Positions 23,035 through 34,700 of a DNA stretch of 64,000 nt are shown one piece after another; position 1 is the first letter of the stretch, and each line of letters starts with the position of its first letter. The notes under the pieces were generated by a model. That model was not told the DNA's origin, searched no databases, and saw only the letters and a program-made list of their open reading frames with translations. This DNA is from Pyrrhosoma nymphula (taxonomy: Eukaryota > Arthropoda > Insecta > Odonata > Coenagrionidae): NCBI GenBank assembly GCA_963573305.1, contig OY754339.1:6619941-6683940 (forward strand), written 5' to 3'. A program made the position numbers and the translations under genes.

Positions 23035-23484
23035 CTTGAATTTAGTGAGCACCACTTGACTTCCTACTTGAATTTCAGAATCTAATTTCAGAACTTCATT
23101 TCTTATTTCGTCATTATTCTTTTGGGGCACATCAAGTCCTGCAATTTCAATATCGTTATCTAGCTCTTTTTGATCCAATTGACACATCTTTTGTTCCTAA
23201 ATTTCAATTCGGGAATCTTTTTCTGTTAATTTACCTGTCAATTTATCAACAACCTTCTGGATATCACTGAATTTCTCATTAAATCCATAAAACAGGTTAT
23301 GTAAGTCATCGTACTTGTCACTAAGAGAGGACAAACTTTTATTGTTTTCCGAAAGTTGGGAAATTAAATCTAGCTTTTCTTCACGTGATTCGGTTGTCTT
23401 CTTCTGACGACAGGTTATGCACTTCCATGATTCCTTGGCTTTCCTTGACATGCACCGGTAGGAGGATTCCTCAAGTCCGGCCAT
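23035..23484 (-). pseudogene. Retrotransposon ORF1-like fragment (PHD-like end plus coiled coil)
   Basis: An intact 95-codon frame (23484 down to 23197) starts MAGLEESSYRCMSRKAKE and continues SWKCITCRQKK. This resembles the last half of a PHD-type zinc module (C...W-x-C-x2-C) that opens ORF1 of several insect non-LTR elements. It is followed by a long Glu/Lys/Leu-rich segment with coiled-coil character. An in-frame TAG at about 23195 interrupts it. The same frame then continues EQKMCQLDQKELDNDIEIAG to about 23035. The first half of the zinc module is missing, since a stop lies just upstream of the ATG. ORF1 proteins bind element RNA. The family identity is inferred from domain order only. 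Confidence 0.5.
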
Positions 23485-23875
23485 AATTCAATGAACTGTT
23501 TCCAAGTATTTTACCAAATTAGGATTTGGTTTGAAGTGAAGAAGTAAATATTTTAGAATTAATGAAAATAAATTTATAAAGAACTTGAATTGTAGCCTCG
23601 TGAGCAGGTTGCATGGTGGCGGCCATGTTGACTCTCGCCAAAATTTGAGTATGTGACTGTTGTGCGAGTAGATTCATCTGCTGTATAAGTTTTTTCAAGG
23701 CTTCTAGTTGATTCAGAGTAACTTTAAATCTCTAAAGCTTTCCGTTGAACCCCACATTTTTCCTTCATTACTTTTCCAATCGTGTGTGAACATTTTGAAA
23801 TTGGGGCGATCTCCTATTTTAAACCCCGCGGCTTTAGCGAGCCTTCTCGATGGATGGTGGTAATAAACGTACTAT

Positions 23876-23916
23876 CAAGGTCGCTATACCCGATATACCC
23901 GGGTATAGCGACCTTG
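23876..23916. repeat. Perfect 16-bp hairpin
   Basis: CAAGGTCGCTATACCC and its exact inverse GGGTATAGCGACCTTG are separated by 9 bases. No T-tract or gene context explains it. It lies just left of a nested MITE. Confidence 0.7.
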
Positions 23917-23949
23917 GCGCATAGAAGCCTCCTCTAAAGCTGGATTCAC

Positions 23950-24535
23950 ATTCTTGCGTTTCACGCGTACTAAAGCCTGAATCACACAATCATTTTTTCC
24001 ATCATTTTTAAGGGACAGCTCCAATGATAGCTCAAGGGATAGCTTTCCCTACAGCTCTGACGTCATCATTTTTCAGGGATAGCGGCAACGATAGGGGTTG
24101 CCATCATTTTTTCCATCATTTGGTCCTGTCCCTTTTTCCGTCCCTGAACACGTGCAAGAATCTGAAGTTCAGCCAACCAGAGCGAAGGGAAGCAAATCGC
24201 GATTGTGTCGCCGCAAGTGACTTCTGGTCGAACGAGCTCGGTAAACGTAAAAGATTTCCCGGCAATGATGCGAGCACCGACAGAAAAAATGATCGTGTGA
24301 CCGGAAAAATGACAGTTCGAGCTATCATTTGAGCTATCCCTTGAGCTGTCATTTAAGCTATCCCTTGAGCTATCATTTGAGCTATCCCTGAAAAATGATC
24401 GTGCGATTTAGGCTTAAGCGAAGCGTTTCGCGCGCAGCCAATCAGGTGCTTCGCCTCGTACGCCTATCTTTGCGTCGCCGAAGTTGAATTTTGCTCAACT
24501 TTCTACGCGCGCGACGCGGCTGACGCGTGAAACAA
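23950..24535. mobile_element. Outer MITE-like repeat split by a younger MITE
   Basis: GTTTCACGCGT (about 23959-23969) and ACGCGTGAAAC (about 24523-24533) are inverted ends that lie outside the TAA-flanked element at 23974-24414. Between that inner element and the right end the sequence is CG-rich (GCGTTTCGCGCGCAGCC, CTACGCGCGCGACGCGG). This suggests an older CG-rich MITE that was interrupted. Confidence 0.4.
23974..24414. mobile_element. 441-bp MITE with TAA target duplication and 24-bp repeats
   Basis: The left end AGCCTGAATCACACAATCA and the inverse right end (AGCCTAAATCGCACGATCA) are bounded by TAA on both sides (23971-23973 and 24415-24417). Near the right end, three tandem 24-bp units (24319-24389) of GAGCTATCATTTGAGCTATC type alternate GAGCTATC and ATTT/CCTT. 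Single inverted units lie near the left end (about 24018-24050). The TWA duplication points to PIF/Harbinger, as inference. Noncoding. Confidence 0.7.
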
Positions 24536-24539
24536 ATGG

Positions 24540-25880
24540 CGGACACGTGGAGTCATTTCGTATTTACTTATAAGATTCACTGGGATATATTAGCATGCAT
24601 ACATGAATTGTCCATTTCTGTTAATCATTGCTACAGTGCTTGATATATAATAGTTGTATTATTGGCTCATTGAGAATTTTATGGGCTAACTTTCGTGCAT
24701 AAACATCCCAGGAGACAACGGGACACCGTCGCAGTATTCATTATAATTAACGATTTCCCCGTTAATGCCCGCCAAAAATGTGAAGTTGGATCAGATACGA
24801 GCTATTAATAATTGTTTTAGTGCAAATTAAGAACCTCAATAAGTGTACAATGAGCAAATGAGCAACAAAAAACTCCTCAAGGTGGAGACTGACATTTTCA
24901 GGCCATAACCCGAGTTTCATAGAAAATGGTATAAATATATGTCATCGGCAGACCGGTCGGTATCGCGCTTAACTACGAGTGAGAGGGTCGCAGGGTCAAT
25001 CCAAAGACAAGTTAAATTTTTTAACCCTCAATATTTAACCTAAACATTTAATTTAGCCACTACCTTAGCGATATATTTAAAAGTAGTGAATAATCTTACT
25101 AAGGAAATTTTTTACCTCAATTTTCAAACTAATTCCTAGTTAATCTTGGATGAGTAACATTTGAAACATTCCTTTCCTTATAATTCCCTTTCCGATGATG
25201 TGCATTCCTTCTCCTGATGAAACTCATTTTTTTTTAGATAAAATGCAATTACGTTTCATTAATAGTCGTTGCTGTTAATGTTTTCATGAGTTGGAAAAGG
25301 ACTATCTCATAAATGCAGCTTAACTACGCGTTTTGGAGAGCATGACTAAAACTATTATAAGCAGATATTTGAAGATGGTATTTCCGCTTTCCGAGCGGAG
25401 AGAGATTAGAAGGAAATTACTCACATCATATTTTTTTGGAAAAGTTTGCAATATGCTTCCGCACACAAGTTGCAAAAATTTGGCGAAACAAATTATTTAT
25501 GGATACATGGACAACGAAGCGTGCGCATATGGGAGGTAAAAAGAAACCATTGTCACGGGGCAAATTGAAGAACAGTTTGGCTGGAAAAACGACGACTGTG
25601 GCCTCTTTATCGACAGGGAGCCAGGGCCGCCCAGAGCCATTTGGGGGCCTGGGACAATGTTCTCTTTGGGACCCTTTCCTTTAAGAACGTTGAGCAGTTC
25701 TTTCCAACCCCCCCCCCCCCCCGAGAAAAAAGGAAGGAGACGAAAACACAAGTGAGCATACTTAGGAAGACATTACCTAAACTTTTATGACGGAAGTAAT
25801 TATTTCTCAACTATTAAGTATTACAGTGAAAAGTAAAAAAATGGATGAGTTTAAAAACCAAAACAATCAACTTAGGCCTA
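24540..25880. other. No recognised gene; tRNA-like scrap and C14 run
   Basis: AT-rich. A tRNA-like stretch at 24955-25012 (+) reads CGGTCGGTATCGCGCTTAAC then GAGAGGGTCGCAGGGTCAATCC, a decayed SINE head with B box. A homopolymer of about 14 C lies near 25709-25722. Frames at 25333-25810 on both strands have no domain. Confidence 0.4.
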
Positions 25881-25888
25881 CATAGCTT

Positions 25889-26720
25889 TATTTTCCTGCC
25901 TTCACTTCGCCAAAATCGTCTATTATTTCACTGAAATTTATGACTTTAACTAATTCATGTTCAATACTCATTCATCATTAGGTGATTAAGTCTGTCCTCT
26001 CACCTATCGTTGACCTCAGATGATTTTTTTATCAGGGACATTTTTCTGAAGGCTCTTTCTCCTGCTGACACTGGATGCACAGCTTATAGTATTAAGCTAA
26101 TGCAGATCTGAGGGAGAAGGTTTTCAAAGCCTTTTTTATGTATCACATTCAATAAATCTATAGATGAGTTGAGGTTCTTTTTTCATCAACACATATTATT
26201 GCCTCCTTAATAAGTATATTCTTCACTCATCAGCCAGATCAGTTTTCATCAAATCATTTGAGTACACCATTACAAGATGCTATAGCATCAATGACAGCAT
26301 CACTTGATTATAAATAACTTTCCGTCGGACAAATTATAGGAGAGGACACTTTTGATACTTCGTACAGCCTGTCTGCCAATGATCTTAGTTCCACAACAAG
26401 TCTAAGGAGGGTAAGAATACCTGCACTTTAATGCGCAATTCTTTAGATTCATGATTATAATCTGACTGCCCTGATTCATCAAAGTATGGTATCCTTTTTT
26501 GAGGTCTTGTATTTTTTAAATTCTGTTGATACACCTAAGTTTGTGGCAACTAGTTTAGCTTCTTCTATTGGAGCATTCCAACTACGTCTAATGGTTTCAA
26601 TTTCTGTCAGTGAACTTTTCATTACAGTTTCAGCGTCCTTGAGAGAAAGTTTTGGACTTTGTAAAATTTTGTTTCTTTCGCGATCGTCTCCAGGATCTTG
26701 AATCAAATTGCCGTTAATGA
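25889..26720 (-). pseudogene. hAT transposase C-terminal ruin (ZMYM/TTF-zinc-finger type)
   Basis: Minus-strand pieces appear in the right order across three frames. First comes a helical segment NKILQSPKLSLKDAETVMKS...EEAKLVATNLGVSTEFKKYK (26706-26480), then KELRIKVQVFLPSLDLL and ADRLYEVSKVSSPI, then LLNVIHKKGLENLLPQICIS, then PVSAGERAFRKMSLIKKSSE and DRLNHLMM, and finally KVINFSEIIDDFGEVKAGK before a stop at about 25889. SxxSAERxFSxLKLIK...RLxxLxxLSIE is the hAT C-terminal dimerisation region. Numerous shifts and stops show a long-dead copy. The N-terminal zinc finger and first catalytic residues are not visible here, and no terminal repeats were found. Confidence 0.6.
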
Positions 26721-27181
26721 AATGAAGTCAAAAGCACTTCAACCAGTGCATAAGTGCGCCAACGAAGCGTTAGCGTCTTCGAAGGATATAAGGCTTGGAG
26801 AGCACTCTTTGGACTCCCAAAATCAATACACGCCTTTGCACGTCGGAGATTCGGGCACGGCAGTATAAAAGCATCAACGGGTCATTTACCCCCAATTCCT
26901 TGGTCCTTGGGTCCACGCCTGTCAACACCCCTTACTTAATTCTCACTGGGTTCCTGGAAGACGTGGAACCGGACCCTCCCACAACCCCCTCACACCTCCC
27001 GGTCTCTACATTTCCCGCGCAGCATCCTAATAGAAACCCACTCACGCGGGATATGCGCAATCGAGAGCTGTTTTCTCCGCATTGGACGAGCTGTCGTCAC
27101 ACGCGCGAACTGTTTACTGAAACGATATGGAGTCTCTTTTTCTTGACTCTCAAGGACAAAGTAAATCACGCGAAATGATTA
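26721..27181. other. No recognised gene
   Basis: A 127-codon plus-strand frame (26795-27178) is proline- and threonine-rich with no recognisable domain and overlaps a second open frame. It ends at the left boundary of the pogo-like element, which suggests unrelated flanking sequence. Confidence 0.3.
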
Positions 27182-28057
27182 GGGGAAGGTCGAATAGTAT
27201 CGGACAGCGGGTTGTATCGGACAAGTAGTGTTTCAAGCTTTGGAATCTGGTAGCATCACCTGTCACGCCACTGTAGAGTGTACTAAGGCAGAAGGAAGTC
27301 GCTCTCGCAATATTGGTCCGAGCAGTCTGTGCGTATGCAAGTGACAGTCAGTTATTTGTTTTTTTGCGAGTTTTCCAGTGCACGGAGATAACTTTGAAGC
27401 CACGTAGCTTGTCTGAGTGTAAGTACAATAATGTTTTTAGTGTTTTGTTGGATGTATGGGTTACTATTCTTTATACTATAAGTAGTAAATATGTCTAGGC
27501 ATGGCAATACGCATGTGATAATTAAAGGGTCGGAGTGAAGTATTCGGGTTGTATCGGAATAACGGTCGGAGGGTTGTATCAGACAAAGTTAACAGGTTTA
27601 CATAGTTATATTCTTATAGTTTACTTGTGTTTTTTTGTAAAATGGAGAAAAAACTTCAAAAGAGATGAATATAACATGAAGGAAGCTTTATAAAAAGTCC
27701 GACTTCATGAAATGACAATCAGGGAAGCCAGTGTGCGATATCGTATTCCTTAAAAGTACCTTAGGTGATAGACTTAAAGATTTTGCGGAAGGAAAAGAAG
27801 TGAAAATTAAGCCATGTTTAGGTAATGTTAAGGCCTTTCCGATAACATATAATGATGAACGGGAGGATGTCTTATACAGCCATGTTAAGGAATTATTAAA
27901 TAATAAATTAATTAATTAATAATAATAATGTTTCTTTTTAAGATATTGAAAAAACATGTTAAAGTTTTCAGTTGAGTAGAAAATATTAAAATTGAATCAT
28001 GCAAAAATTTAATAACTTCGAAAAAGCTTAATCGCCCGATACTACCCGACCTTCCCG
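27182..28057 (+). mobile_element. 876-bp pogo-like element with both ends and TA duplication
   Basis: The left end GGGGAAGGTCGAATAGTATC and the inverse right end (rc CGGGAAGGTCGGGTAGTATC) match apart from three positions. TA flanks both sides (27180-27181 and 28058-28059), the target duplication of Tc1/mariner-pogo elements. Copies of the TTGTATCGGAC word recur inside the 5' part (27209 and 27547, then 27572 as TTGTATCAGAC). The element retains only the first part of a transposase (27641-27935), so it is an internally deleted derivative. Confidence 0.75.
27641..27935 (+). pseudogene. pogo/Tigger-like transposase N-terminal DNA-binding remnant
   Basis: Across two frameshifts the translation reads MEKKLQKR, then DEYNMKEAL, KVRLHEMTIREASVRYRIP, then KSTLGDRLKDFAEGKEVKIK and REDVLYSHVKELLNN. 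This is the Psq/CENP-B-type helix-turn-helix that opens pogo-like transposases and binds the terminal repeats. A TAA follows EAL and single-base shifts lie near 27665 and 27750. The second HTH and the DDE catalytic domain are gone, because the coding part ends in AT repeats at 27905-27940. Non-functional. Membership in pogo/Tigger rests on the N-terminal motif plus the TA-flanked ends. Confidence 0.65.
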
Positions 28058-28059
28058 TA

Positions 28060-31000
28060 CGTGGTTCAGCGCCAGGAGGCTTTCCTCTTCAGGGGGAGTT
28101 TTTGCAATCATCCTTATATAATACCATAGAGTAATCATATAGCGGGCTAGCCTCCATGCTACGGAGTGCTATGCGTTTTGACGTACTAGTTCAGGAACTG
28201 ACGCTCTAGGATCGTTCGCGTCCAAGGCGCCTGTTTTAACTTCCCCGGAGTAAACCACTACGCCGCTCCTCTCTTGCCACGCCTTATAGCAGTCATGACT
28301 GGCGAAGGGAAGGCAGGACAAGACTCAACTGATGCGGCGATCATGAATGCTGAGGCCGGCATTCGTAAAAAGGCTGTCGTCCGCGGGCTGTTTTGTTGGT
28401 ATAACAGTGACGGTAGCGAATAATCGGGGCATCACTGGCTACATATTTGCATTATATAAATTTTGGACGGCGAAAGTGATTTCAAAGGTGGACTATTTAG
28501 CTATGAGGGAAAAGGAAAATGTTTGATGTGGTGCACTTAAATTCTATAAATATGTGCAATCATATTCTAGTAATATTTTTGTTCCGTTGCGTAAGGTGTC
28601 CCGGGGTCTGTGTTATTGCATTTATTTATACATACCTACATGTATTTTATTTTGATTTATATTTAACGATTGGTGACGCATCAGTGTGGTGAGAATATAT
28701 TTATTTTATGTAGGAATGTATTCTTTTTGTTGTAAGAATGTAAACTAAGATAAATTAAACATCTCCTTAATTTAACCCCAACTTTTGTTGATCGGGACTC
28801 AGAAAATAGGAGGGACGTGCGAAGGGAAATAATACAGTTTTCGTATTGATACTATAGTTTTTTGTGACATTGACCGTTTTGTTATTCAATTTTGAACTTC
28901 AACTAAGAGCGCGAGTATAAACCGTGAACCAATGATATCATATAGTAAAATATGAAGAACATTAAACGGCTGATATCTCGATTGAGTCCATCTTACATTC
29001 AGGAATCCTATGAATGTGGCCTTTTTTACTCCTTTCCTTAGTTCACAATTCATAACGGGGACAGTCCCTAATCTGAAAATATTTGAAGATAAGATAGAAG
29101 TGTGTTCGGCTATCGCAATATTTTGTTCACGTAAGGGAGCTGAAGAATACCTAATGAATTGTCGAATCCGCAATAAAGATCACTTTGCTCAATAACATCC
29201 AGATCTCACTAGGCTTGCTTTTCCCGTAATTCTCTTCTAGTCCAAGTCTACGTCTCCAGGTAACAATATTCATGCATTTTCGAGTAAAGCACATCCTATC
29301 CTGACTATTTAAACTAAGTTTAGTCGATATCCATGAATGACTGAGTTTTGTCTCCGAGCTTCTAATAATTTCAAACGCCTCTTAACTACGGCGATCGTAT
29401 AAAGGCTCTGTATCGTACAAGGTTAGTCTCCCTTTTGCTTCGCCGCCATTACTGCATTTCTTAAATCCCCCTTAAGCCAGATTCTATCACACACCGTGCG
29501 CGATTGATTGAAAAAAAAAACATTCGAAAAAGCAAGTCCAAGAATGTACATTGTGGATTTTTGTCCAATCTTTATTCAGGACACAGTAAATGATTGCAGG
29601 GAAAAAACTGGTGTAATGTAGGATTAAATGACTAAAATTAACTATGGCATCTTGGAAATGATATGGACTCGTTTTTTTATTATTATTTTAATTGACTCGC
29701 GTATTCATTAACGTTTAAAATTATCGCAATTTTGACTTATTTTCGCTATCTCATATTCTTTGTGGCGGTGCAACCACTCTTATATTTGAAATACCGCGAA
29801 TTGTTCATTGTCATTTAGTTCATTTTTGAACTTTTATTTAATTTCTGCATATGGCTGCGTACTCTATTCGAAAGTAATTTATGAAAGTAAGCCAGGAAAC
29901 GCATCTTAAGAAGTGCGCTTACAAGTTTTTCTTTGTTCTAATTAGGTGCGAAGATAAATCTGGTTTAGGTGGAATTAAAATACACAATTAGCTAGAAGAA
30001 TGTGTGATATTCACAATAGAATACAATAGTTTGGATGAGATTTAAAACTGGATCACTCTTTTTCACTCTGTAGCAACCTATAATGTAATACTCGAATTTT
30101 AGCGTATACCTATCGCAATGTATTCGGGGAAAGAAAATTCCATCGGCGTTGTATTTATGCGCAAACTATAACTAATACATGGTTTCATTTTTAAATAGTG
30201 AGAGTTTCCAGAGTATCCTATATCATATCAAGTTCTTTCTCTATGCTTGGAACTATACGACTGCGCTTATTTGATTTTCAATTTTTGTCGTTGATAAACA
30301 AAGAAAACCGTATTCACTTCAAATATCTTCGGATTAAAGTAGCTCGATACTATTTTATTCCACTATTGGAATGCCTAGTAAAACACTTTCGATCCACTCA
30401 ATCATGAACTTCAGCCAGTACTCAATTATTGTTTCACGGTGGAAATTGGGTTAAATTTCTTTGTAAACAGAGTCTTACTCATTGAAACGCTAAGAGGTTC
30501 AAGAAATTGCTAATTTTACTGAGAAATTAAGAGGCAGTTCGATAGGTTCTAATGTATGGGTGGAAGATGGATTAAAATTCCCGTGTTATCTTTTTATATT
30601 TTCTCAAATGTTGCATCAAACAACATCCATCTTCATTATAATATTTACATATTATTTAGTAATTCGCTTCAGTAGCACCAGTTGGAGGGATAGATAAACC
30701 AATAAATATATCCGGCAGAAATGATCATGGAATTTTTTTCTGGAGAAAATACCGATTGAAGTGTTTGGCTCAAACACGTTGAGGACCGATTGTATTCTCA
30801 ATTATTTTTCTCTGATGATAATTTGTTGACAATCATTACCATAATTGCGGTTTATGGCTGATATAAACATTTAAAAATCGAATATTAATCACTTAACAAC
30901 CACTCATCTCGTTTGATTTTTGGACTGTTTTCATCTACACCACGCCGAGAGAGATATTGTAGACGTAGGTTGAGTGTAAGAAATTGCTTGGACCGCGAGT

Positions 31001-31721
31001 AGTCGAGGAACTCGTTTACCAGGTAACACTATACATATATACCGGCGAGAGGGCGTATTGATAAATGCGAGATCCGAATGGAAGAAGGATTGCACACGCA
31101 CGCGAGGGAACGCGAAGAAGGTCGACGTAGGTCGTAGAAGGAAGGACTAGGGCTAACTAGGGACGTCCGGGTGAACAAGAAAGGGACGTCCAAAGATAAG
31201 CGACCACGTTGGCTAGTACCAGTTAGTAAGCAAGCGGCAGCATTAGTCATCACACGTTTACGGAGTGCATACGAGGAAAGGTGGAGACATCAACCACTAC
31301 GAGATGAATTATCAAAGCGGCACCCACGGCTGTGCTTTGGTACATGTAATTTATTCCTGTCAAAGAGACTATAATGCCAATTGTACTAGATGTCATATTC
31401 ATGAATTATTAAATATTGTGTATTTATTATGGTTCAATGAGCAAAAATGGACTGCAAATACGCACTGAACCGAACTTTATTTAATTCTCTCTCCGTCAAA
31501 TCTCTAAGAAACAGTAATTCAAACCATACAAACCCATCAAAATGAAATATAAAAAGGGCAAACAACATTTTTTTAAATCAAGTGTGTGTACCCTAAGTTT
31601 GAGATGGTAAATTAATACCCTATGTTTGTGATAAATATCACGCTATATGGTTTATAGTTCAGAAATAAATTTCCTAATATATCTTGATCCATGTAGAAAC
31701 GGAATAATTAAAATTCCTTAT
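28060..31721. other. No recognised gene; weak tRNA-like scrap about 28200-28275 (-)
   Basis: On the minus strand around 28260 the sequence GAGCGGCGTAGTGGTTTAC resembles an A box, but no convincing B box follows. The rest is AT-rich, apart from 30940-31330, which is GC-richer and holds an open plus frame (31171-31374) with no recognisable domain. Confidence 0.35.
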
Positions 31722-31789
31722 TTAATTCCACTAGTAAGATTTATTGCCACGACCGGGGTTTCGACAATAAATCTTACAAGTGGAATTAA
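31722..31789. mobile_element. Small foldback with GAAAC core, probably deleted
   Basis: Arms TTAATTCCACTAGTAAGATT (continuing TATTG) and the inverse CAATAAATCTTAC plus AAGTGGAATTAA enclose 18 bases. On the minus strand those 18 bases contain TCGAAACC, CCG, then GTC. This preserves the GAAAC-loop-GUC part of the hammerhead-like motif while the stem II hairpin is missing. No target duplication was found. Confidence 0.45.
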
Positions 31790-32679
31790 CTCTAAGGTAT
31801 TTTAATTCTTCAGTAATGGATAACTTCCACAAATTTAAGCCTACAACCATTTCCTTTGTCCATGTGGAAAAACTGAAAGAAATTAAAGATAATGATTGTA
31901 TGTGATTGGAACTCGCCAAGATCGCTGTCTCACATAAGCGCAAGGCAGAGTGGGTGCTAGAGTTTAGTTCTTGAACTCGACTTATTTCCAATTGTTTCAC
32001 GTTGAGAATAGCCACGGGATTGTTATTTATCGAAAGAGGACTTATTAGTCACAACCGCCACGACATTAGAAAAATACGAGGATTTAAGGAGCAAGCAATT
32101 GTCTTAAAATCGTTTCAAGTGCCAAATTCGATCGATTGCTATATGAAAATCTGCATTGAACCCGCTGAAGTTCAATGCAGTAAACTCTCTCAGCGCTTAA
32201 AACACAGCGGTTTATATTTCCATTGTAGAAGCGCAATGGTTATGAAACTAAAATAATCCCAGATGTTCAATGCCCTCATAATTTTTTTAACTAAAGTCGG
32301 ATGATTACCATACCAGGAGTCGTCCGAATGAAATGTGGAGGCTCTTTAAGTTTCTGCATGAAATGAGCATAATTATACGTACGTGCTGGTGTACTCCATT
32401 ATTTATCTCGACATACCCCGCCCAGTTACGGTAGATTATATGCATTTCCAAGAGTGAATAATTGGCTGTCACAAGGTCAAGAGTAATATTGAGGAGCAAA
32501 AGCTGCATAAGCAAGCCATTAAAAACGTAATTATTTCTCCGAATACAATGAGTTATTTAACAATTATGATCCGCTATTCTTTTGAAAAGTAGTTGAGTAC
32601 CAATAGAAACTGACATGGAACTTTTATAAAGACGGTTTGCGTAAAAGATTAAAAATTTCATATGATGAAAACTCTTGAG
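31790..32679. other. No recognised gene; 11-bp hairpin at 32151-32180
   Basis: CTGCATTGAAC and GTTCAATGCAG form a perfect hairpin with an 8-base loop. Open frames at 32002-32256 (+) and 31731-32015 (-) have no recognisable domain. Confidence 0.35.
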
Positions 32680-32890
32680 TAGAAGTAGAGAAAATGTCAT
32701 TGGACACATTTTTCGACACAAAAGCCTTTTGAATACAATAAGGCAAGAAAAAAATCAATGGGAAGAATTGCCAAAGGAGACCGATGAGAAGATCACATGA
32801 GGCCAGGATGGACGTTTAAGTGAAGACGTAGGTAGGAATGAAACGGTATGTTAATAGTACTATGGAGTGAAGAGCTACAGCAAACCAATA
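32680..32890 (+). pseudogene. Non-LTR retrotransposon C-terminal remnant
   Basis: With frame changes the translation gives VIGHIFRHKSLLNTI, NGKNCQRRPMRRSHEARMD and MEWRATANQ. This is the tail 'lIGHxLRHxsLLxTIIEGKIxGkxxrGRPRxxYxxqxxxD...WRxxANQ' found at the end of ORF2 in several insect non-LTR families. It is a different family from the AASIWDP-bearing copies. Heavily broken; only the extreme C-terminus survives. Confidence 0.5.
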
Positions 32891-34700
32891 TTTGGATTAA
32901 TCGATTCTAGATCAATCGTTGACGAGTTTACCTGGTGGAAATTCATATTAATAAAAGTTAAAAATTAGTATTTTTCATTAGAATTAGTAATGTAATATTA
33001 CTTTGTGTGGAAAGTTGTGTGGAGAATACTAACAATAAGTATTAACTTTTATTAATGAATGTTGCTGCTGCTGATGAAAATAATTACGAGGTTGATTAAA
33101 TACCTGTAGCGTGGTGACAGTAGGTACGTGTAACTTATTGGTTAGCGACCGAATCGAATTTTCGATTCGGAACCTAACAGTTATATCATAACCCCCTGAT
33201 CGGATATCATTCAATTTCTCTCAATTCAAGTCATCAATTAAAGTCAACTCCTTGTTTTCTGAAAACTTAAATGAATAAAGCACTCGATTTACGTCGAGGA
33301 GGAAATAGTTTATGGCTAACCGCATCGAAGGACAGCACGCATTCGATTTTGAAACCTCTGGGACGCTAACTGTAGCAAAACTCCGTCTGCGGTAGAAAAA
33401 TGCTATGGCATGTGCGTTCTCATTTATTAATCTTTTTTTGAACGGTGAATATAAGTAATTGTGGCTAATTATAGAAGTTCTGTGGAAACTAGGATGGAGA
33501 GGGAGAACTAATCCGCAATTCTAAAAGTACGCATTATGGAAGAATACCGACCAGCGTCAGCATGTATGCGAACCTGAAAACCAGCTCACATATTACGTAC
33601 AGGAGATTAATATTAAAATCTATGCGCAGCATACCTCCATGCTCAGCTCAGCGAGTACATTCTGTAAAATACTCTCAAAGCAGCGTGTGATAGGCGGCGT
33701 TCTGTGACTAGCAATGTAAATATTGTTATTGATTGATAGAAAATAGATTGAAAAAGTATAATCTGGCACTTCTTGGCCAATGCCATTTTGAAACGCGTAA
33801 AATCGTAATTAGCATAATATTAATCATTAAACTGTTTAAATGTGAAAGAAATAGGAAAAGGATAAAATGTTAGAATCCATCAAGACTAAAATAACTTATG
33901 TATTTAATAGAGATATGAGAATTTGGATTCATATAATAGAATTAGAATCATATAAAGATTTATCGCACCCTCAAATGGGTTATTCGAAGAAGAAGAAGAA
34001 GAAGAGATATGAGATTTATAGCACAAGGTATTCGTTAAATATGCATTGCAGCAGAATTCAATGAAGTTATTGGTTAAATAAATAGCCACATAACTTATTG
34101 GACCTGTCAGATACTTAGATATGACTTTTATAATTAAACAAGATGGAGAATATGTAATGAACCGCTAGAGGCACTAATTATGCGATAAAAATTCATTATG
34201 TGACGAATGACGCGTTCGTTTACTCTTACGATATATTTAAGATGTGCATAAGTAGGTAAATGTATGCATTCAAGAATCATATATAAATGTCATCTAGCGG
34301 TAAGAGAATGAATCCAAATGATCGAAGCGATGTCTATTAGGCGATATGTTATGAAAGTAATTATGCTGCGTTCCAAATTTAGTAATGAGTCCCGCAACTT
34401 TATGTATGTACAACCATACCTATCCATTCCATTGCTAAATGTTTGTGTATCCGGCCATAAGCAAGGTGAAAAGGACTTAATAATAGGATATGAGTCGATT
34501 TTCCACAGTGCACGTAAACACCTATCATCATCATCTGAGTAATCTACCGGTTAGAGGTAGGTTGTGATGAAAGTCAGAGAATATCCGACGAACTCTTACA
34601 CGTGCCGTGCCCTTTCTACCTCTAGTATTTCTTTCTTCATCTCAGCGTAAGTAAGTCCTACATTTCTTCACCCCGTCCATAAAATCTATTCTCTTTCTCC
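32891..34700. other. No recognised gene; hairpin 33146-33171, (GAA)n 33987-34003
   Basis: CCGAATCGAA / TTCGATTCGG forms a short palindrome near 33146-33171. A (GAA)n/(AAG)n run lies at 33987-34003. AT-rich otherwise. Confidence 0.35.

Noticed and set aside
24319..24389. Possible CRISPR-like array (24-bp units)
   Set aside because: Units are directly adjacent without unique spacers, are AT-rich, and lie inside a MITE in a eukaryotic sequence.
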